DNA from: Leptothrix discophora
Lineage (GTDB): Bacteria; Pseudomonadota; Gammaproteobacteria; Burkholderiales; Burkholderiaceae_C
NCBI RefSeq assembly: GCF_030705305.1
Contig: NZ_JAUZEE010000018.1
Location: forward strand, 1-42,232
Direction of reading: 5' to 3'
Length of the DNA stretch: 42,232 nucleotides
Made by a program: the position numbers and the translations under genes. A model generated the notes under the pieces. That model saw only the letters and a program-made list of their open reading frames with translations. It had not been told where the DNA came from and searched no databases. This document shows, piece by piece, positions 14,062 to 22,934 of the stretch. Within the stretch, counting starts at the first letter, position 1, and each line of letters begins with the position of its first letter.

Positions 14062-16689
14062 TCAGGGGAGCGGGCCGGCGGTGGAGCTGCCGGAGCTGGC
14101 GCCGGGCGACAGGCCGGTGTCGGCCTTCGGATCGCGCAGCAGCGTGTAGCCGGGGACATTGTCTTTCAAGACCCCGAGCGGGTTGGATCCCAGCCGCGAC
14201 AGGCCGACCAGCTCCAGCTGGAGCATCAGCTTGGTCGTCGCGGCGGTCTGGCCGGTGGACTGGCGCAGCGCGACCACCCGGCCGATCCAGCAGCCGGCGT
14301 CGTATTCGAGGCCGACGATGGCGCCGGAGATGCGCCGGTCGATCAGGCTGTAGTCGAGCCGGCCCACGCCGTAGAGCGTCCCGGTGCACGTCGATGCCGA
14401 TGTGCCGGTCCGGGCGGCGCCGCGCGCCTGTGCCACGGCGTCCTGTGCCGGCGTGCCCGTGGCGCTGGCGGGCACCAGGTCGCTCAACAGTCCCGGCAGC
14501 GGTCCGCGCAGCGGCCATTGCCAGCCCAGCGCGACCTGCTCGCTGGCGCCGCGCTGCAGGCGGTAGCTCAGCGAGGCGGTCCGGAACGGGCCGGGCGAAT
14601 AGCTCATGCTGTTGATGCTGCGTTCGACCTGGCGCGATTCCGGGCTGTACTGCACCGCCGAGTCGAACGACCAGTTGGGCACCGCGTTGAGCGTGCCCAG
14701 CAGGTAGAGGTCCGAATAGCCCTTGCGCGCCTGGCGTCCGTCCGGTGCGGCCTTGGGCTCGCTGAGCACATAGCGCTGGGCGATGCCCAGGCTGGCCAGC
14801 TGCGCGCCGTTGCCGGCGTCGAGGTAGCGCGAGCTGAGGCCGGCGGTGACCTGGTCGGCCTCCGAGACACGGTCGACGCCCGAGAACGCGTTGGGCGAGA
14901 ACAGGCTGTGGGCGTTCAGGTCGAGCCGGGCGCTGTCGAAGTTGGGCAGGCCCGTCAGGTCGCGCCAGGGCGTGTGCACGTAGAGCAGGCGCGGCTCCAG
15001 CGTCTGGGTCATGTCACGGCCGTAGACCTGGGTCGGGCGCTCCAGCGTCCAGGCGCTGTCCAGGCTGAAGGTCGGCACGGTGCGGCCGCCGCTGCGGCGA
15101 CCGTCGATCAGGGTGCCGTCGGTCTGGTAGTGCGCCGCGTTGAGGCTGGCACGCGGCGTGAGCTGCCAGCCGCCTTCGCCGATCGACCAGGCGACATCGC
15201 CCAGCAGATGGGCCCGCGAGCCGGTCATCAGGCCGTCCTGCACCCGGCTGAAGCGGTTGGCCTCGGTCTGCAGCGACCCGCTCAGGCCGCCGCGCTGGGC
15301 CCGCCACAGCGCGCCGACCTGCGGCTCGCGCTGGTAGGGCGCGACGATGGCGTCGGTGGCCACGCTGCTCTGCAGCACCTGCCAGTGCTGCACGCGGGCG
15401 TACAGCCACTGGTCGAGCTCGACCTCGTCGTCCGAGCGCAGCGAGCGGCGCTGGCGCAGCTGGGCCGATGACGCGAGCAGGCGCGGTGTCAGCGAGTCGA
15501 TGCCGCGCAGGCCGTCCTTCCAGTAGGCGTTGTCGGAGACGCGCAGCGTGCGCCAGTCGTAGCTCCAGCCACCGTCGGCCGTGTCACCGCGATCGTCGTG
15601 GCCGGCCTCACCGAGACGGCCGGACTGCCGCCAGGCCAGCGACCAGCGCTGGGTGTCGGTGACGCGGTCCTTCGGCAGCCACGAACCGGCCAGCGTGCCG
15701 CCGAAGTCGTCGCGCAGGTAGCGGAACTCGGTGTCGACCGCCACACCTCGCTTGAGCGACAGGTAGGGCGTGATCGTGGCGTCGTGGGACGGCGCGATGT
15801 TCCAGTAGTACGGCACGCCCAGTTCGAGGCTGCTGGTGCTGGCGAGGTTGATGTGCGGCGGCAGCCAGCCGGACTTGCGCGCGTCGGTGACCGGGAAGCT
15901 GAGCACCGGCCAGGCCAGGATGGGCACGTCGAAGAAGCGCAGCACGGCGCCCTCGGCGAGGCCCTCGTTGGCCTCGAAGTCCAGCCGCACGCGGCGGGCC
16001 GAGAGCTGCCACGGCACGGTCTGGCCCGGGTCGACCTCGCAGCTGCTGTAGGTCGCGCCGAGCACGACCATGCGGTCCTTGCCGAGGAAGTCGATGCGCT
16101 CGGCGCCGCCGCCAGCCTGGGTCCGGGCGAAGTGGAACTTCGGGTTCAGGAACCAGCCTTCGGATTCGCGCGTGTCGACATCGATCTCGCTGCCGCTGTA
16201 GTAATCCTGGCCGCGCCACATCTCGACCGAGCCGATCGCGCGCAGGCGATCGGTCGGGTAGCGGTACTCGAGCTCGTCGGCCTGCACGGTCAGGTCGTCG
16301 CGCTGCAGCCGCACGTCGCCGCGCGCCTGCAGGCTCTGGCCAGTCTCGCCGGACAGGCGGTCGGCCTCGACGACGATGCGGTCCGCCGTGTTGCGCTCGC
16401 CGGGGCCGGCCGGCGCCGTCATCGGCCGCAGCCCGCCGCGCGAGGCGCGTCGCCAGTTGACGATGCGGCAGGCCTGCGCTGGGGTGACGATCTGGCTGGA
16501 CGCGCTCGGCGCACCGGGCGAGTTGGGCGTGTTGGGCGTGTTGGGCGCCGATGCGCCGGCCACCTCGTCGGCATGGGCCGGGTCGCCGGCCAGGGTGGCG
16601 AGCGTGGCCAGCGCAGCCAGCGTGAGGTGGCTCAGGCGCAGGTCACGGGGCGGGGACGATCGGGGATGTCGGCGGCGGCAGGCAGGCAC
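14062..16689 (-). CDS. lptD: LPS-assembly protein LptD
   Basis: The 875-aa outer-membrane protein inserts lipopolysaccharide into the outer leaflet together with LptE. A signal peptide ends near PAHADE. An LptA/OstA-like domain follows (IVVEADRLSGETGQSLQARGDV, DELEYRYPTDRLRAIGSV), then a large beta-barrel. Four Cys are visible (CRIVNW, SSCEVD, STCTG, AGCWIG), consistent with the two long-range disulfides of LptD. The start is not obvious: the GTG at 16689 gives an Arg-rich n-region before the hydrophobic stretch, and no ATG is available in this frame. A 9-bp tandem repeat (16522-16548) encodes a PNTPNTPN linker behind the signal peptide. Confidence 0.94.
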   Translation of the reverse strand: MPACRRRHPRSSPPRDLRLSHLTLAALATLATLAGDPAHADEVAGASAPNTPNTPNSPGAPSASSQIVTPAQACRIVNWRRASRGGLRPMTAPAGPGERNTADRIVVEADRLSGETGQSLQARGDVRLQRDDLTVQADELEYRYPTDRLRAIGSVEMWRGQDYYSGSEIDVDTRESEGWFLNPKFHFARTQAGGGAERIDFLGKDRMVVLGATYSSCEVDPGQTVPWQLSARRVRLDFEANEGLAEGAVLRFFDVPILAWPVLSFPVTDARKSGWLPPHINLASTSSLELGVPYYWNIAPSHDATITPYLSLKRGVAVDTEFRYLRDDFGGTLAGSWLPKDRVTDTQRWSLAWRQSGRLGEAGHDDRGDTADGGWSYDWRTLRVSDNAYWKDGLRGIDSLTPRLLASSAQLRQRRSLRSDDEVELDQWLYARVQHWQVLQSSVATDAIVAPYQREPQVGALWRAQRGGLSGSLQTEANRFSRVQDGLMTGSRAHLLGDVAWSIGEGGWQLTPRASLNAAHYQTDGTLIDGRRSGGRTVPTFSLDSAWTLERPTQVYGRDMTQTLEPRLLYVHTPWRDLTGLPNFDSARLDLNAHSLFSPNAFSGVDRVSEADQVTAGLSSRYLDAGNGAQLASLGIAQRYVLSEPKAAPDGRQARKGYSDLYLLGTLNAVPNWSFDSAVQYSPESRQVERSINSMSYSPGPFRTASLSYRLQRGASEQVALGWQWPLRGPLPGLLSDLVPASATGTPAQDAVAQARGAARTGTSASTCTGTLYGVGRLDYSLIDRRISGAIVGLEYDAGCWIGRVVALRQSTGQTAATTKLMLQLELVGLSRLGSNPLGVLKDNVPGYTLLRDPKADTGLSPGASSGSSTAGPLP
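16522..16548. repeat. Three tandem 9-bp units in lptD
   Basis: GTTGGGCGT occurs twice in a row, then once with the last base changed. On the minus strand it encodes Asn-Thr-Pro units after the signal peptide, so copy-number change would keep the frame. Confidence 0.8.
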
Positions 16690-16776
16690 GGGGGACGGGC
16701 GCCATCGGGCGCAATCTGGCGGTTGGCCGCTGCGGTCCGGCCCAGGGCGGGCAGGGGAGCCGCGAGCCCGGCTCGC

Positions 16777-16782
16777 TAAAAT
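16777..16782 (+). promoter_or_regulatory. Candidate -10 box (TAAAAT) for the amgK-benE transcript
   Basis: TAAAAT lies in the 225-bp region between the divergent lptD and amgK genes and is the best -10 match there. A convincing -35 was not seen. Confidence 0.3.
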
Positions 16783-16914
16783 CGGGCGATTATTCCATGC
16801 AGGTCCTGGCCGGCCGGTGACTGCGCCGCCCCCCAGGCCCGGTGCCAGGACGGAGCCATCGATCCCGGCCTGCCGCCCCACCGATCGCCACCGCGGTCTC
16901 GCCGCGACCCACCC

Positions 16915-18039
16915 GTGACCCCTTCCGACACGCCCGATTTCCACCCGGACGCCATCACCTGGTCCGATCCGGCCCGGCAAGCTGCCTTCGGCTCCTGGCT
17001 CGCCGCGCTGGCTCCGCGCCACGCCCTGCAGCCGCAGACCCTCGCGCCGGCCAGCGCCGACGCCAGCTTCCGGCGCTACTTCCGGCTGCAGGGCGAGGCA
17101 GACGGCCACGCCGCGACCTTCATCGTGATGGACGCGCCGCCGGCCGTCGAGGACAACCGCGCCTACGTCGACATCGCCGCGCTGCTGTGCCGGGCTGGCC
17201 TGAACGTGCCGCAGGTGCTGGACTGGCAGGTCGAGCACGGCTTCCTCCTGATCAGCGACCTGGGCCGGCGCACCTACCACGCCGAGTTGCTGTCGCTGGA
17301 CCTTGAGCAGGGCGCCCACCAGCGCCGCGCCGACGGCCTCTACCGCGACGCCCTCGCCACGCTGGTGACGCTGCAGGGCATCGCCGTGCCGGAAGCGCTG
17401 CCGCGCTACGACGCCGCGATGGTGCGGCGTGAACTGGACCTCTTCCCCGAGTGGTACATCGCCCGCCACCAGGGCATGACGCTGGACGATCGCCAGCAGC
17501 AGGGCCTGAACCGGGCCTTCGAGCAGATCACCCACGTCTTCACCTCGCAGGCCCAGGTGCTGGTGCACCGCGACTTCCACAGCCGCAACCTGATGGTCTG
17601 CGCGCCGGTCGAGACCGACGGCGCCGGACCGGCTCCCAACCCCGGCCTGCTGGACTTCCAGGGCGCGGTGCTCGGGCCGGTCGCCTATGACCTGGTCTCG
17701 CTGCTGCGCGACGCCTACCTCGACTGGGACGAGGCCCAGCAGATCGACTGGGCGGCGCGCTACTGGGAACGCGCCCGCCGGGCCGGCGTGCCGGTGCCCG
17801 ACGACTTCGGCACCTACTGGCGCGACCTCGAATGGACCGGCCTGCAGCGCCACCTGAAGGTGCTGGGCATCTTCGCCCGGCTGTCGCACCGCGACGGCAA
17901 GCACGGCTACCTCGCCGACCTGCCGCGGGTCTGGCGCCAGGCCCATCACGTGGCGATGCGCTATTCGGTGCTGACGCCGCTGGCGCGCCTGCTGGAGGCG
18001 CTGGCCAAGGTCGAGGCGCGTGACGGCTACACGTTCTGA
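16915..18039 (+). CDS. amgK: Aminoglycoside phosphotransferase-like sugar kinase, AmgK type
   Basis: The 374-aa protein has the APH kinase fold: ASADASFRRYFRL with YFR near the nucleotide site, IVMDAPPAVEDNRAYV, the catalytic loop VHRDFHSRNLMV and metal-binding Asp in LLDFQGAVLGPVAYDLVSLL. Divergence from lptD is typical of AmgK, the anomeric kinase that phosphorylates N-acetylmuramate and GlcNAc in cell-wall recycling. AmgK normally works with the uridylyltransferase MurU encoded directly after it; here benE follows instead. The start is a GTG at 16915. The AmgK name is inference from context and fold. Confidence 0.85.
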   Translation: MTPSDTPDFHPDAITWSDPARQAAFGSWLAALAPRHALQPQTLAPASADASFRRYFRLQGEADGHAATFIVMDAPPAVEDNRAYVDIAALLCRAGLNVPQVLDWQVEHGFLLISDLGRRTYHAELLSLDLEQGAHQRRADGLYRDALATLVTLQGIAVPEALPRYDAAMVRRELDLFPEWYIARHQGMTLDDRQQQGLNRAFEQITHVFTSQAQVLVHRDFHSRNLMVCAPVETDGAGPAPNPGLLDFQGAVLGPVAYDLVSLLRDAYLDWDEAQQIDWAARYWERARRAGVPVPDDFGTYWRDLEWTGLQRHLKVLGIFARLSHRDGKHGYLADLPRVWRQAHHVAMRYSVLTPLARLLEALAKVEARDGYTF

Positions 18040-19234
18040 GCCGGGTCCCGCGCCGCGTAGCTTCCTGGCCGACCTGTCGCTGCCGGCCGTCGTGGCCGGG
18101 TTCGTCGCGGTGCTGGTGGGCTACACCAGCTCGGTCGTGATCGTCTTCCAGGCCGCCCGGTCGCTCGGCGCGACGCCGGCCCAGCTGGCCTCGTGGCTGC
18201 TGGCGCTGGGCCTGGGCATGGGGCTGACCAGCATCGGCCTGAGCCTGCACCACCGCCGCCCGGTGCTGACGGCCTGGTCGACGCCGGGCGCTGCGCTGGT
18301 CGCCTCGGCCGCCGCCGGCATGGACGGCATCACGATGGCCGAGGGCATCGGCGCCTTCATGCTCTGCGCCGCCGCGATCGCGCTGGCGGGCTGGTCCGGC
18401 GTGTTCGAGCGCGTGATGGACCGGCTGCCGCAGCCCATCGCCGCCGCGCTGCTCGCCGGCGTGCTGACCCGCTTCGCGCTCGACGCCTTCGTGGCCCTGC
18501 GCACCGACCTGGCGCTGGTCGGCGGGATGTTGCTTGTCTACCTGCTCGGCCGCCGGCTGTGGCCGCGGTATGCCGTGCCGATCGTGCTGCTGGCGGGACT
18601 GGCCATCGCCGGCAGTCTCGGGCAGCTGCGCTGGGACGCCGTTTCGGCCCAGGCCGCCTGGCCCGTCTGGACCACGCCCGAGTTCAGCGTCCGGGCGCTG
18701 GTCGGGCTGGCGCTGCCGCTGTTCGTCGTCACCATGGCCTCGCAGAACCTGCCGGGCGTGGTGGCGCAGCGGGCGGCCGGCTACGACACGCCGGTCTCGT
18801 CGGTCATCGGCCTGACCGGGCTGGTGAGCTTCGTGCTGGCGCCCTTCGGCGGCTACAGCTTCAACCTCGCGGCGATCACCGCGTCGATCTGCATGGGCCG
18901 CGAGGCCCACGAGGACCCGGCGCGGCGCTACACCGCCGCCGTCATGGCCGGCGTCTTCTACCTGCTGATGGCGCTCGCCGGCGGCGCGGTGGTGGGGCTG
19001 CTGGCGGCCTTCCCGAAGGCGTTGCTGATGGCTGTCGCCGGCCTGGCACTGCTGGGCACGATCGGCGGCGGACTCGCGGCCGCACTGGGTGACCTGCGCT
19101 GGCGCGAGCCGGCGCTGGTCACCTTCCTCGTCACGCTCAGCGGCGTCAGCCTGGCCGACATCGGCTCGGCCTTCTGGGGCGTCGTCGCCGGCACGATCGC
19201 GGTCGCTGTGCAAAACTGGCGCGCTCGCCCCTGA
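18020..19234 (+). CDS. benE: Benzoate/H+ symporter family transporter
   Basis: The 404-aa integral membrane protein has about 12 hydrophobic segments and the BenE pattern: LPAVVAGFVAVLVGYTSSVVIVFQAA at the N-terminus, PVLTAWSTPGAAL, VTMASQNLPGVV and PFGGYSFNLAAITASICMG. BenE proteins are proton symporters for benzoate in aromatic-degrading bacteria, but no benzoate catabolism genes are nearby, so the substrate is open. The GTG start lies inside the amgK end (20-nt overlap), implying coupled expression. The next gene, gshB, begins 21 bp downstream. Confidence 0.92.
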   Translation: MTATRSEPGPAPRSFLADLSLPAVVAGFVAVLVGYTSSVVIVFQAARSLGATPAQLASWLLALGLGMGLTSIGLSLHHRRPVLTAWSTPGAALVASAAAGMDGITMAEGIGAFMLCAAAIALAGWSGVFERVMDRLPQPIAAALLAGVLTRFALDAFVALRTDLALVGGMLLVYLLGRRLWPRYAVPIVLLAGLAIAGSLGQLRWDAVSAQAAWPVWTTPEFSVRALVGLALPLFVVTMASQNLPGVVAQRAAGYDTPVSSVIGLTGLVSFVLAPFGGYSFNLAAITASICMGREAHEDPARRYTAAVMAGVFYLLMALAGGAVVGLLAAFPKALLMAVAGLALLGTIGGGLAAALGDLRWREPALVTFLVTLSGVSLADIGSAFWGVVAGTIAVAVQNWRARP

Positions 19235-19255
19235 CCCCTCGCCTGATTGCCCACC

Positions 19256-20206
19256 ATGGACCTGCTGTTCGTCGCCGACCCGATCGAGACCTTCAAGACC
19301 TACAAGGACTCGACCTTCGCGATGATGCGCGAGGCCGCGCGGCGCGGTCACGGCATCCTGGCCTGCGAGCCGCGTGATCTGGTCTGGCAGCACGGCGGCC
19401 GGGTGGTCGCCCGCAACACCCGCACGCTGGCGCTGACCGGCGACGCCGAGGCCTGGTACCTCGTCACCGAGACCGACACCGTCGCGCTGGCCGACGTGGG
19501 CGCGGTGCTGATGCGCAAGGACCCGCCCTTCGACGCCGAATACGTCTACGCCACCCACCTGCTGCAACAGGCCGAGCGCGAGGGTGCGCGGGTCTTCAAC
19601 CGGCCGCAGGCGCTGCGCGATCACCCCGAGAAACTGGCCATCCTCGAGTTCCCGCAGTACACCGCGCCGACGCTGGTGACGCGCGACGCGCAGGCCATCC
19701 GCGAGTTCCACGCCGAGCACGGCGACATCATCCTGAAGCCACTCGACGGCATGGGCGGCATGGGCATCTTCCGGGTCGGACCGGACGGGCTGAACCTCGG
19801 CTCCATCATCGAGACGCTGAACCGCGAGGGCGCCCAGACCGTGATGGTGCAGCGCTACCTGCCGGCCATCGTCGACGGCGACAAGCGCGTGCTGCTGATC
19901 GGTGGCGTGCCCGTGCCCTACTGCCTGGCGCGCATCCCCCAGGGCAGCGAGATCCGCGGCAACCTGGCCGCAGGCGGCAAGGGCGTCGCCCGTCCGCTGA
20001 GCCCGCGTGACCGCGAGATCGCCGAGGCGCTCGGGCCGATCCTGGTCGCCCGCGGGCTGCTGCTGGTCGGCCTGGACGTGATCGGCGACAGCCTGACCGA
20101 GATCAACGTCACCAGCCCGACCTGCTTCCAGGAAATCACCGACCAGACCGGCTGCGACGTCGCCGCGCTCTACGTCGACGCGCTGGAAGCCGCGCTGCGG
20201 GCCTGA
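19256..20206 (+). CDS. gshB: Glutathione synthetase
   Basis: The 316-aa ATP-grasp ligase joins gamma-glutamylcysteine and glycine. Motifs follow E. coli GshB: FVADPIETFKTYKDSTFAMM at the N-terminus, VLMRKDPPFDAEYVYAT, FNRPQALRDHPEKLA, ILKPLDGMGGMGIF, EIRGNLAAGGKGVARPL and INVTSPTCFQEI at the C-terminus. I chose the ATG at 19256, which begins MDLLFVAD as in relatives; a TTG three codons upstream is less likely. gshA is not in the window. It probably shares a transcript with amgK and benE. Confidence 0.97.
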   Translation: MDLLFVADPIETFKTYKDSTFAMMREAARRGHGILACEPRDLVWQHGGRVVARNTRTLALTGDAEAWYLVTETDTVALADVGAVLMRKDPPFDAEYVYATHLLQQAEREGARVFNRPQALRDHPEKLAILEFPQYTAPTLVTRDAQAIREFHAEHGDIILKPLDGMGGMGIFRVGPDGLNLGSIIETLNREGAQTVMVQRYLPAIVDGDKRVLLIGGVPVPYCLARIPQGSEIRGNLAAGGKGVARPLSPRDREIAEALGPILVARGLLLVGLDVIGDSLTEINVTSPTCFQEITDQTGCDVAALYVDALEAALRA

Positions 20207-20298
20207 CCGAGCCCGGCAAATCTGGTACCCAGGCCTGCATGTCGGGGGTATGACGTGGCCCGGCTTCCACAGGCAGGGGGCCGCGACGCAGTTCCGAA

Positions 20299-20327
20299 TT
20301 GACGCACGCTGGACGGCGGCTCAGTAT
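20299..20327 (+). promoter_or_regulatory. Candidate promoter for the 90-aa gene
   Basis: TTGACG (20299-20304) and CAGTAT (20322-20327) are 17 bp apart in the 218-bp gap after gshB. The -35 is good and the -10 poor. Confidence 0.3.
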
Positions 20328-20424
20328 CACGGAGTCGGGCCCTGGGGCCAGTCCCGGGGCAGTTCGCACCAGGTGTCACGACGACGTGACCGCCTCTCGC
20401 GAACCTAACCAGGAGCTCTCCGCT

Positions 20425-20697
20425 GTGCAAGCCTTCCCCTATGCGGCGCCTCGATACCAGATCCGCCTGACGCGGGTGGACGATCCCTCCCTGTCCGACC
20501 CCGCCGATCCGATGGGCCTTGCCCGTGGCCGGGTTGTCGGCCTGCGCACCGCCACCGTGTTCCTCGAACCCCAGGAAGCCGATCAGGTCCTGAACGAATG
20601 GCTGGCCGGCGGCGACGGCGAGCGCTCGGTACGCTGGCGCGGCGACGTCGTTCCGATGTTCGAGAGCCCGGCGACCAGCGTGCCCGCCACCAGCTGA
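20425..20697 (+). CDS. Conserved-looking 90-aa protein, function unknown
   Basis: The start is a GTG at 20425 with AGGAG about 10 bp upstream. The product begins with an aromatic, basic stretch (FPYAAPRYQIRLTRVDD). It then has GRVVGLRTATVFLEPQEADQVLNEWL and SVRWRGDVVPMFESP. It has no signal peptide or membrane segment and is probably a small soluble cytosolic protein. I do not recognise the family. A methyltransferase gene and the second infA follow on the same strand, but the 250-bp gap argues against a tight operon. Confidence 0.75.
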   Translation: MQAFPYAAPRYQIRLTRVDDPSLSDPADPMGLARGRVVGLRTATVFLEPQEADQVLNEWLAGGDGERSVRWRGDVVPMFESPATSVPATS

Positions 20698-20949
20698 CCT
20701 GAACAGTCCCCTGTCGCCGCTCGGGTTTCCGGCCAGACGTCGCCTGGGGTGGCCGTGTACACTTCCGCGCCTTCCGGGAAGTCCATTGCCCGGCAGGTCA
20801 TCCACCGTTTTGCCTCGCGTGTCTGCCTTTCGGCGCGCATGACGTCCGCCCCTTGGCGCTCATGCGAGATCGATCTGACCGTCGCGTCTGCCGCACAGCG
20901 TCGATCCACAGACGGTCCGGTCCCAGATCCGTCTCAGCGAGGAGCCCCG

Positions 20950-21654
20950 TTGCCGGGTTACCAGGTCAAGTTCGAACAGGTCGAGGTCACAGGCGTGGCC
21001 GACCTCCACATCCGGTCCCTTCGGGATCGCCAGCAGTACGCCGACCCCGACGGCGCGGCCGAGGCCATCGGCATCTCGACGGCCGCCTGGCCGCTGTTCG
21101 GACTGGTCTGGCCTTCATCCCAGGAACTGGCTTCGGTCGTGGCGCGCCGTCCGGTGCAGGTCGACGAAGGCATTCTCGAGATCGGCTGCGGCCTGGCACT
21201 GGCCAGCCTGGTCTGCCACCGCCGCGGCGCACGCGTCACGGCCAGTGACTGCCACCCCCTGACGCAGAAGTTCCTCGACGAGAACGTGCGCCTGAACGGC
21301 TTGGAGCCGATGCGCTATCGCCATGGCGACTGGGCCGCGCCCCAGGACGCCGACCTCACGCCCAGCTGCGACCAGGGTGCGCGCCTGCAGGGGCGCTACG
21401 AACTCATCATGGGCAGCGACGTGCTCTACGAGCGCGACGAAGGCGGCCAGCTTGCCGGCTTCATCGAGCGCCATGCCTCGGCGGTCGGCGAAGTGCTGAT
21501 CGTCGACCCGAACCGCGGCAACCGCAGCCCTTTCCACCGCCGCATGGACGCGCTGGGCTACGACCTCGACGAGACCGTGCTGCACGGCGGTCCCGACGTC
21601 CGCGCCGGCTACCGCGGCCGCCTGCTTCACTACCGCCGCAGCCTGTCGTCCTGA
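20950..21654 (+). CDS. Class I SAM-dependent methyltransferase (Methyltransf_16-like)
   Basis: The 234-aa protein has a Rossmann-type SAM-binding core: motif [15 protein letters not shown], acidic loop [17 protein letters not shown], and the post-core [19 protein letters not shown], where GSDVLY resembles the METTL21/lysine methyltransferase group. An N-terminal region ([20 protein letters not shown]) is also typical of that group. The start is a TTG at 20950 with AGGAG 5 bp upstream; the frame is open further upstream but without a better ribosome site. It lies 47 bp in front of infA, so a translation-related substrate is conceivable but not shown. Confidence 0.85.
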   Translation: MPGYQVKFEQVEVTGVADLHIRSLRDRQQYADPDGAAEAIGISTAAWPLFGLVWPSSQELASVVARRPVQVDEGILEIGCGLALASLVCHRRGARVTASDCHPLTQKFLDENVRLNGLEPMRYRHGDWAAPQDADLTPSCDQGARLQGRYELIMGSDVLYERDEGGQLAGFIERHASAVGEVLIVDPNRGNRSPFHRRMDALGYDLDETVLHGGPDVRAGYRGRLLHYRRSLSS

Positions 21655-21701
21655 ACGACGTCGGCCGCACCACCTCACACATCGACACGAAGGAGCCTCA
21701 T

Positions 21702-21983
21702 TTGGCCAAGGAAGAACTCATTGAAATGCACGGTCAGGTCACCGAAGTCCTGCCCGACTCGCGCTACCGCGTCACGCTGGACAACGGCCACATCCTGGTC
21801 GCCTACACCTCCGGCAAGATGCGCAAGCACCACATCCGCATCCTGGCGGGCGACGCGGTGTCCCTGGAACTGTCGCCCTACGACCTGAGCAAGGGCCGCA
21901 TCACCTTCCGCCACATCGAGCGCCGTGCGCCCGGCACCGGCGGACCCCAGGGTGGTGGTTCCGGCGCACGGCGCTCGCGCTGA
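21702..21983 (+). CDS. infA: Translation initiation factor IF-1, long paralogue
   Basis: The 93-aa protein has the complete IF-1 OB-fold core ([59 protein letters not shown]) plus a 20-residue Gly/Arg-rich tail ([14 protein letters not shown]) beyond the usual 72 aa. The start is a TTG with AAGGAG 6 bp upstream. Betaproteobacteria often carry one infA in the ribosomal protein cluster and another elsewhere; this isolated copy would be the second. The tail could add RNA binding. Confidence 0.93.
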   Translation: MAKEELIEMHGQVTEVLPDSRYRVTLDNGHILVAYTSGKMRKHHIRILAGDAVSLELSPYDLSKGRITFRHIERRAPGTGGPQGGGSGARRSR

Positions 21984-22139
21984 TGCCGGGTCTGGCGTCT
22001 CGTCGGGCGCCTCGTCCCACGCACCGCGTGCGCTGAATCTGCGCGGCTTCTGAGCAGCATCTGAGCGGCATCCGAGCGACATCAGCGCCGCCCTACCCGA
22101 GCCCGTGCCCATGGCTGGCCTCGCCGGGGCCTTCGCGAC

Positions 22140-22910
22140 ATGAACCTGACCGACGCTCTCCTGCTGCTCTGCGCCGCCTTCGGTGCGGGCGTGCTCAACG
22201 CCATCGCCGGCGGTGGCAGCTTCCTGACCTTTCCCGCGCTGGTCTGGACCGGCGTGCCGCCGATCGCGGCCAACGCGACCAGCGCGGTCGCGGTCTCGCC
22301 CGGCTACCTGGGCAGCGCACTGGGTTTCCGGGCCGAGCTGGCCGCGTTGCCGCGCTCGCTGCTGTGGCGTGAAGGTCTGATCTGCAGCGCGGGTGGCGTG
22401 GCCGGTGCGCTGCTGCTGCTGGTGACGCCGGCCAAGGTCTTCTCCGCGCTGGTGCCGTGGCTGCTGCTGTTCGCCACGGTCGTGTTTGCGGTCGGACCGC
22501 GCCTGATGACCGGCTGGCGATCACGAACGGGCGCCAATGGCCCGGCCGCAGCGTCGCCGACCGCCTGGCCGCGCACGCTGGGCCTGCTGCTCGTGTCGGT
22601 CTACGGCGGCTACTTCAACGGTGGCCTGGGCATCCTGCTGATGGCGCTCTACACGCTGGCCGGCGAGGCCCGCATCCACACCGCCAACGCGCTGAAGAAC
22701 CTCAACTCGCTGCTGCTGTCGCTCTTGAGCGTGGCGGCCTTCGCCTGGGCCGGTGCAGTGCACTGGCCGCAGGCACTGCTGATGATGGTCGCGGCGACAG
22801 CCGGCGGCTTCGGTGGCGCGCGCATCGCCCGCCGCCTGCCGGCCGCCTGGGTGCGCGGCATCGTGATCGTCACCGGCGTGGTGATGTCGATCGCCTTCTT
22901 CCTGCGCTGA
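22140..22910 (+). CDS. Sulfite exporter TauE/SafE family membrane protein
   Basis: The 256-aa protein has about eight hydrophobic segments and the paired glycine-rich motifs of the TauE/SafE family: GAGVLNAIAGGGSFLTFPAL near residue 20 and GGYFNGGLGILLMALY near 155. Family members export sulfite, sulfoacetate or other organosulfur anions, but many have no assigned substrate and no sulfur genes are adjacent. The start is the ATG at 22140 without a strong ribosome site. It converges with the oxidoreductase gene, with only 24 bp between stops. Confidence 0.9.
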   Translation: MNLTDALLLLCAAFGAGVLNAIAGGGSFLTFPALVWTGVPPIAANATSAVAVSPGYLGSALGFRAELAALPRSLLWREGLICSAGGVAGALLLLVTPAKVFSALVPWLLLFATVVFAVGPRLMTGWRSRTGANGPAAASPTAWPRTLGLLLVSVYGGYFNGGLGILLMALYTLAGEARIHTANALKNLNSLLLSLLSVAAFAWAGAVHWPQALLMMVAATAGGFGGARIARRLPAAWVRGIVIVTGVVMSIAFFLR

Positions 22911-22934
22911 GCCGGATCGGCCACCCGCTGCGGA

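Noticed and set aside
12286-15471. Plus-strand open frame of more than 1000 codons across surA and lptD
   Set aside because: It is antisense to two well-recognised genes, has Arg/Gln/His-rich composition with no family features, and arises from high G+C codon bias.
16690-17949. Upstream extension of the lptD frame through the amgK gene
   Set aside because: The extension is antisense to amgK and not LptD-like; a signal peptide is found when starting at 16689.
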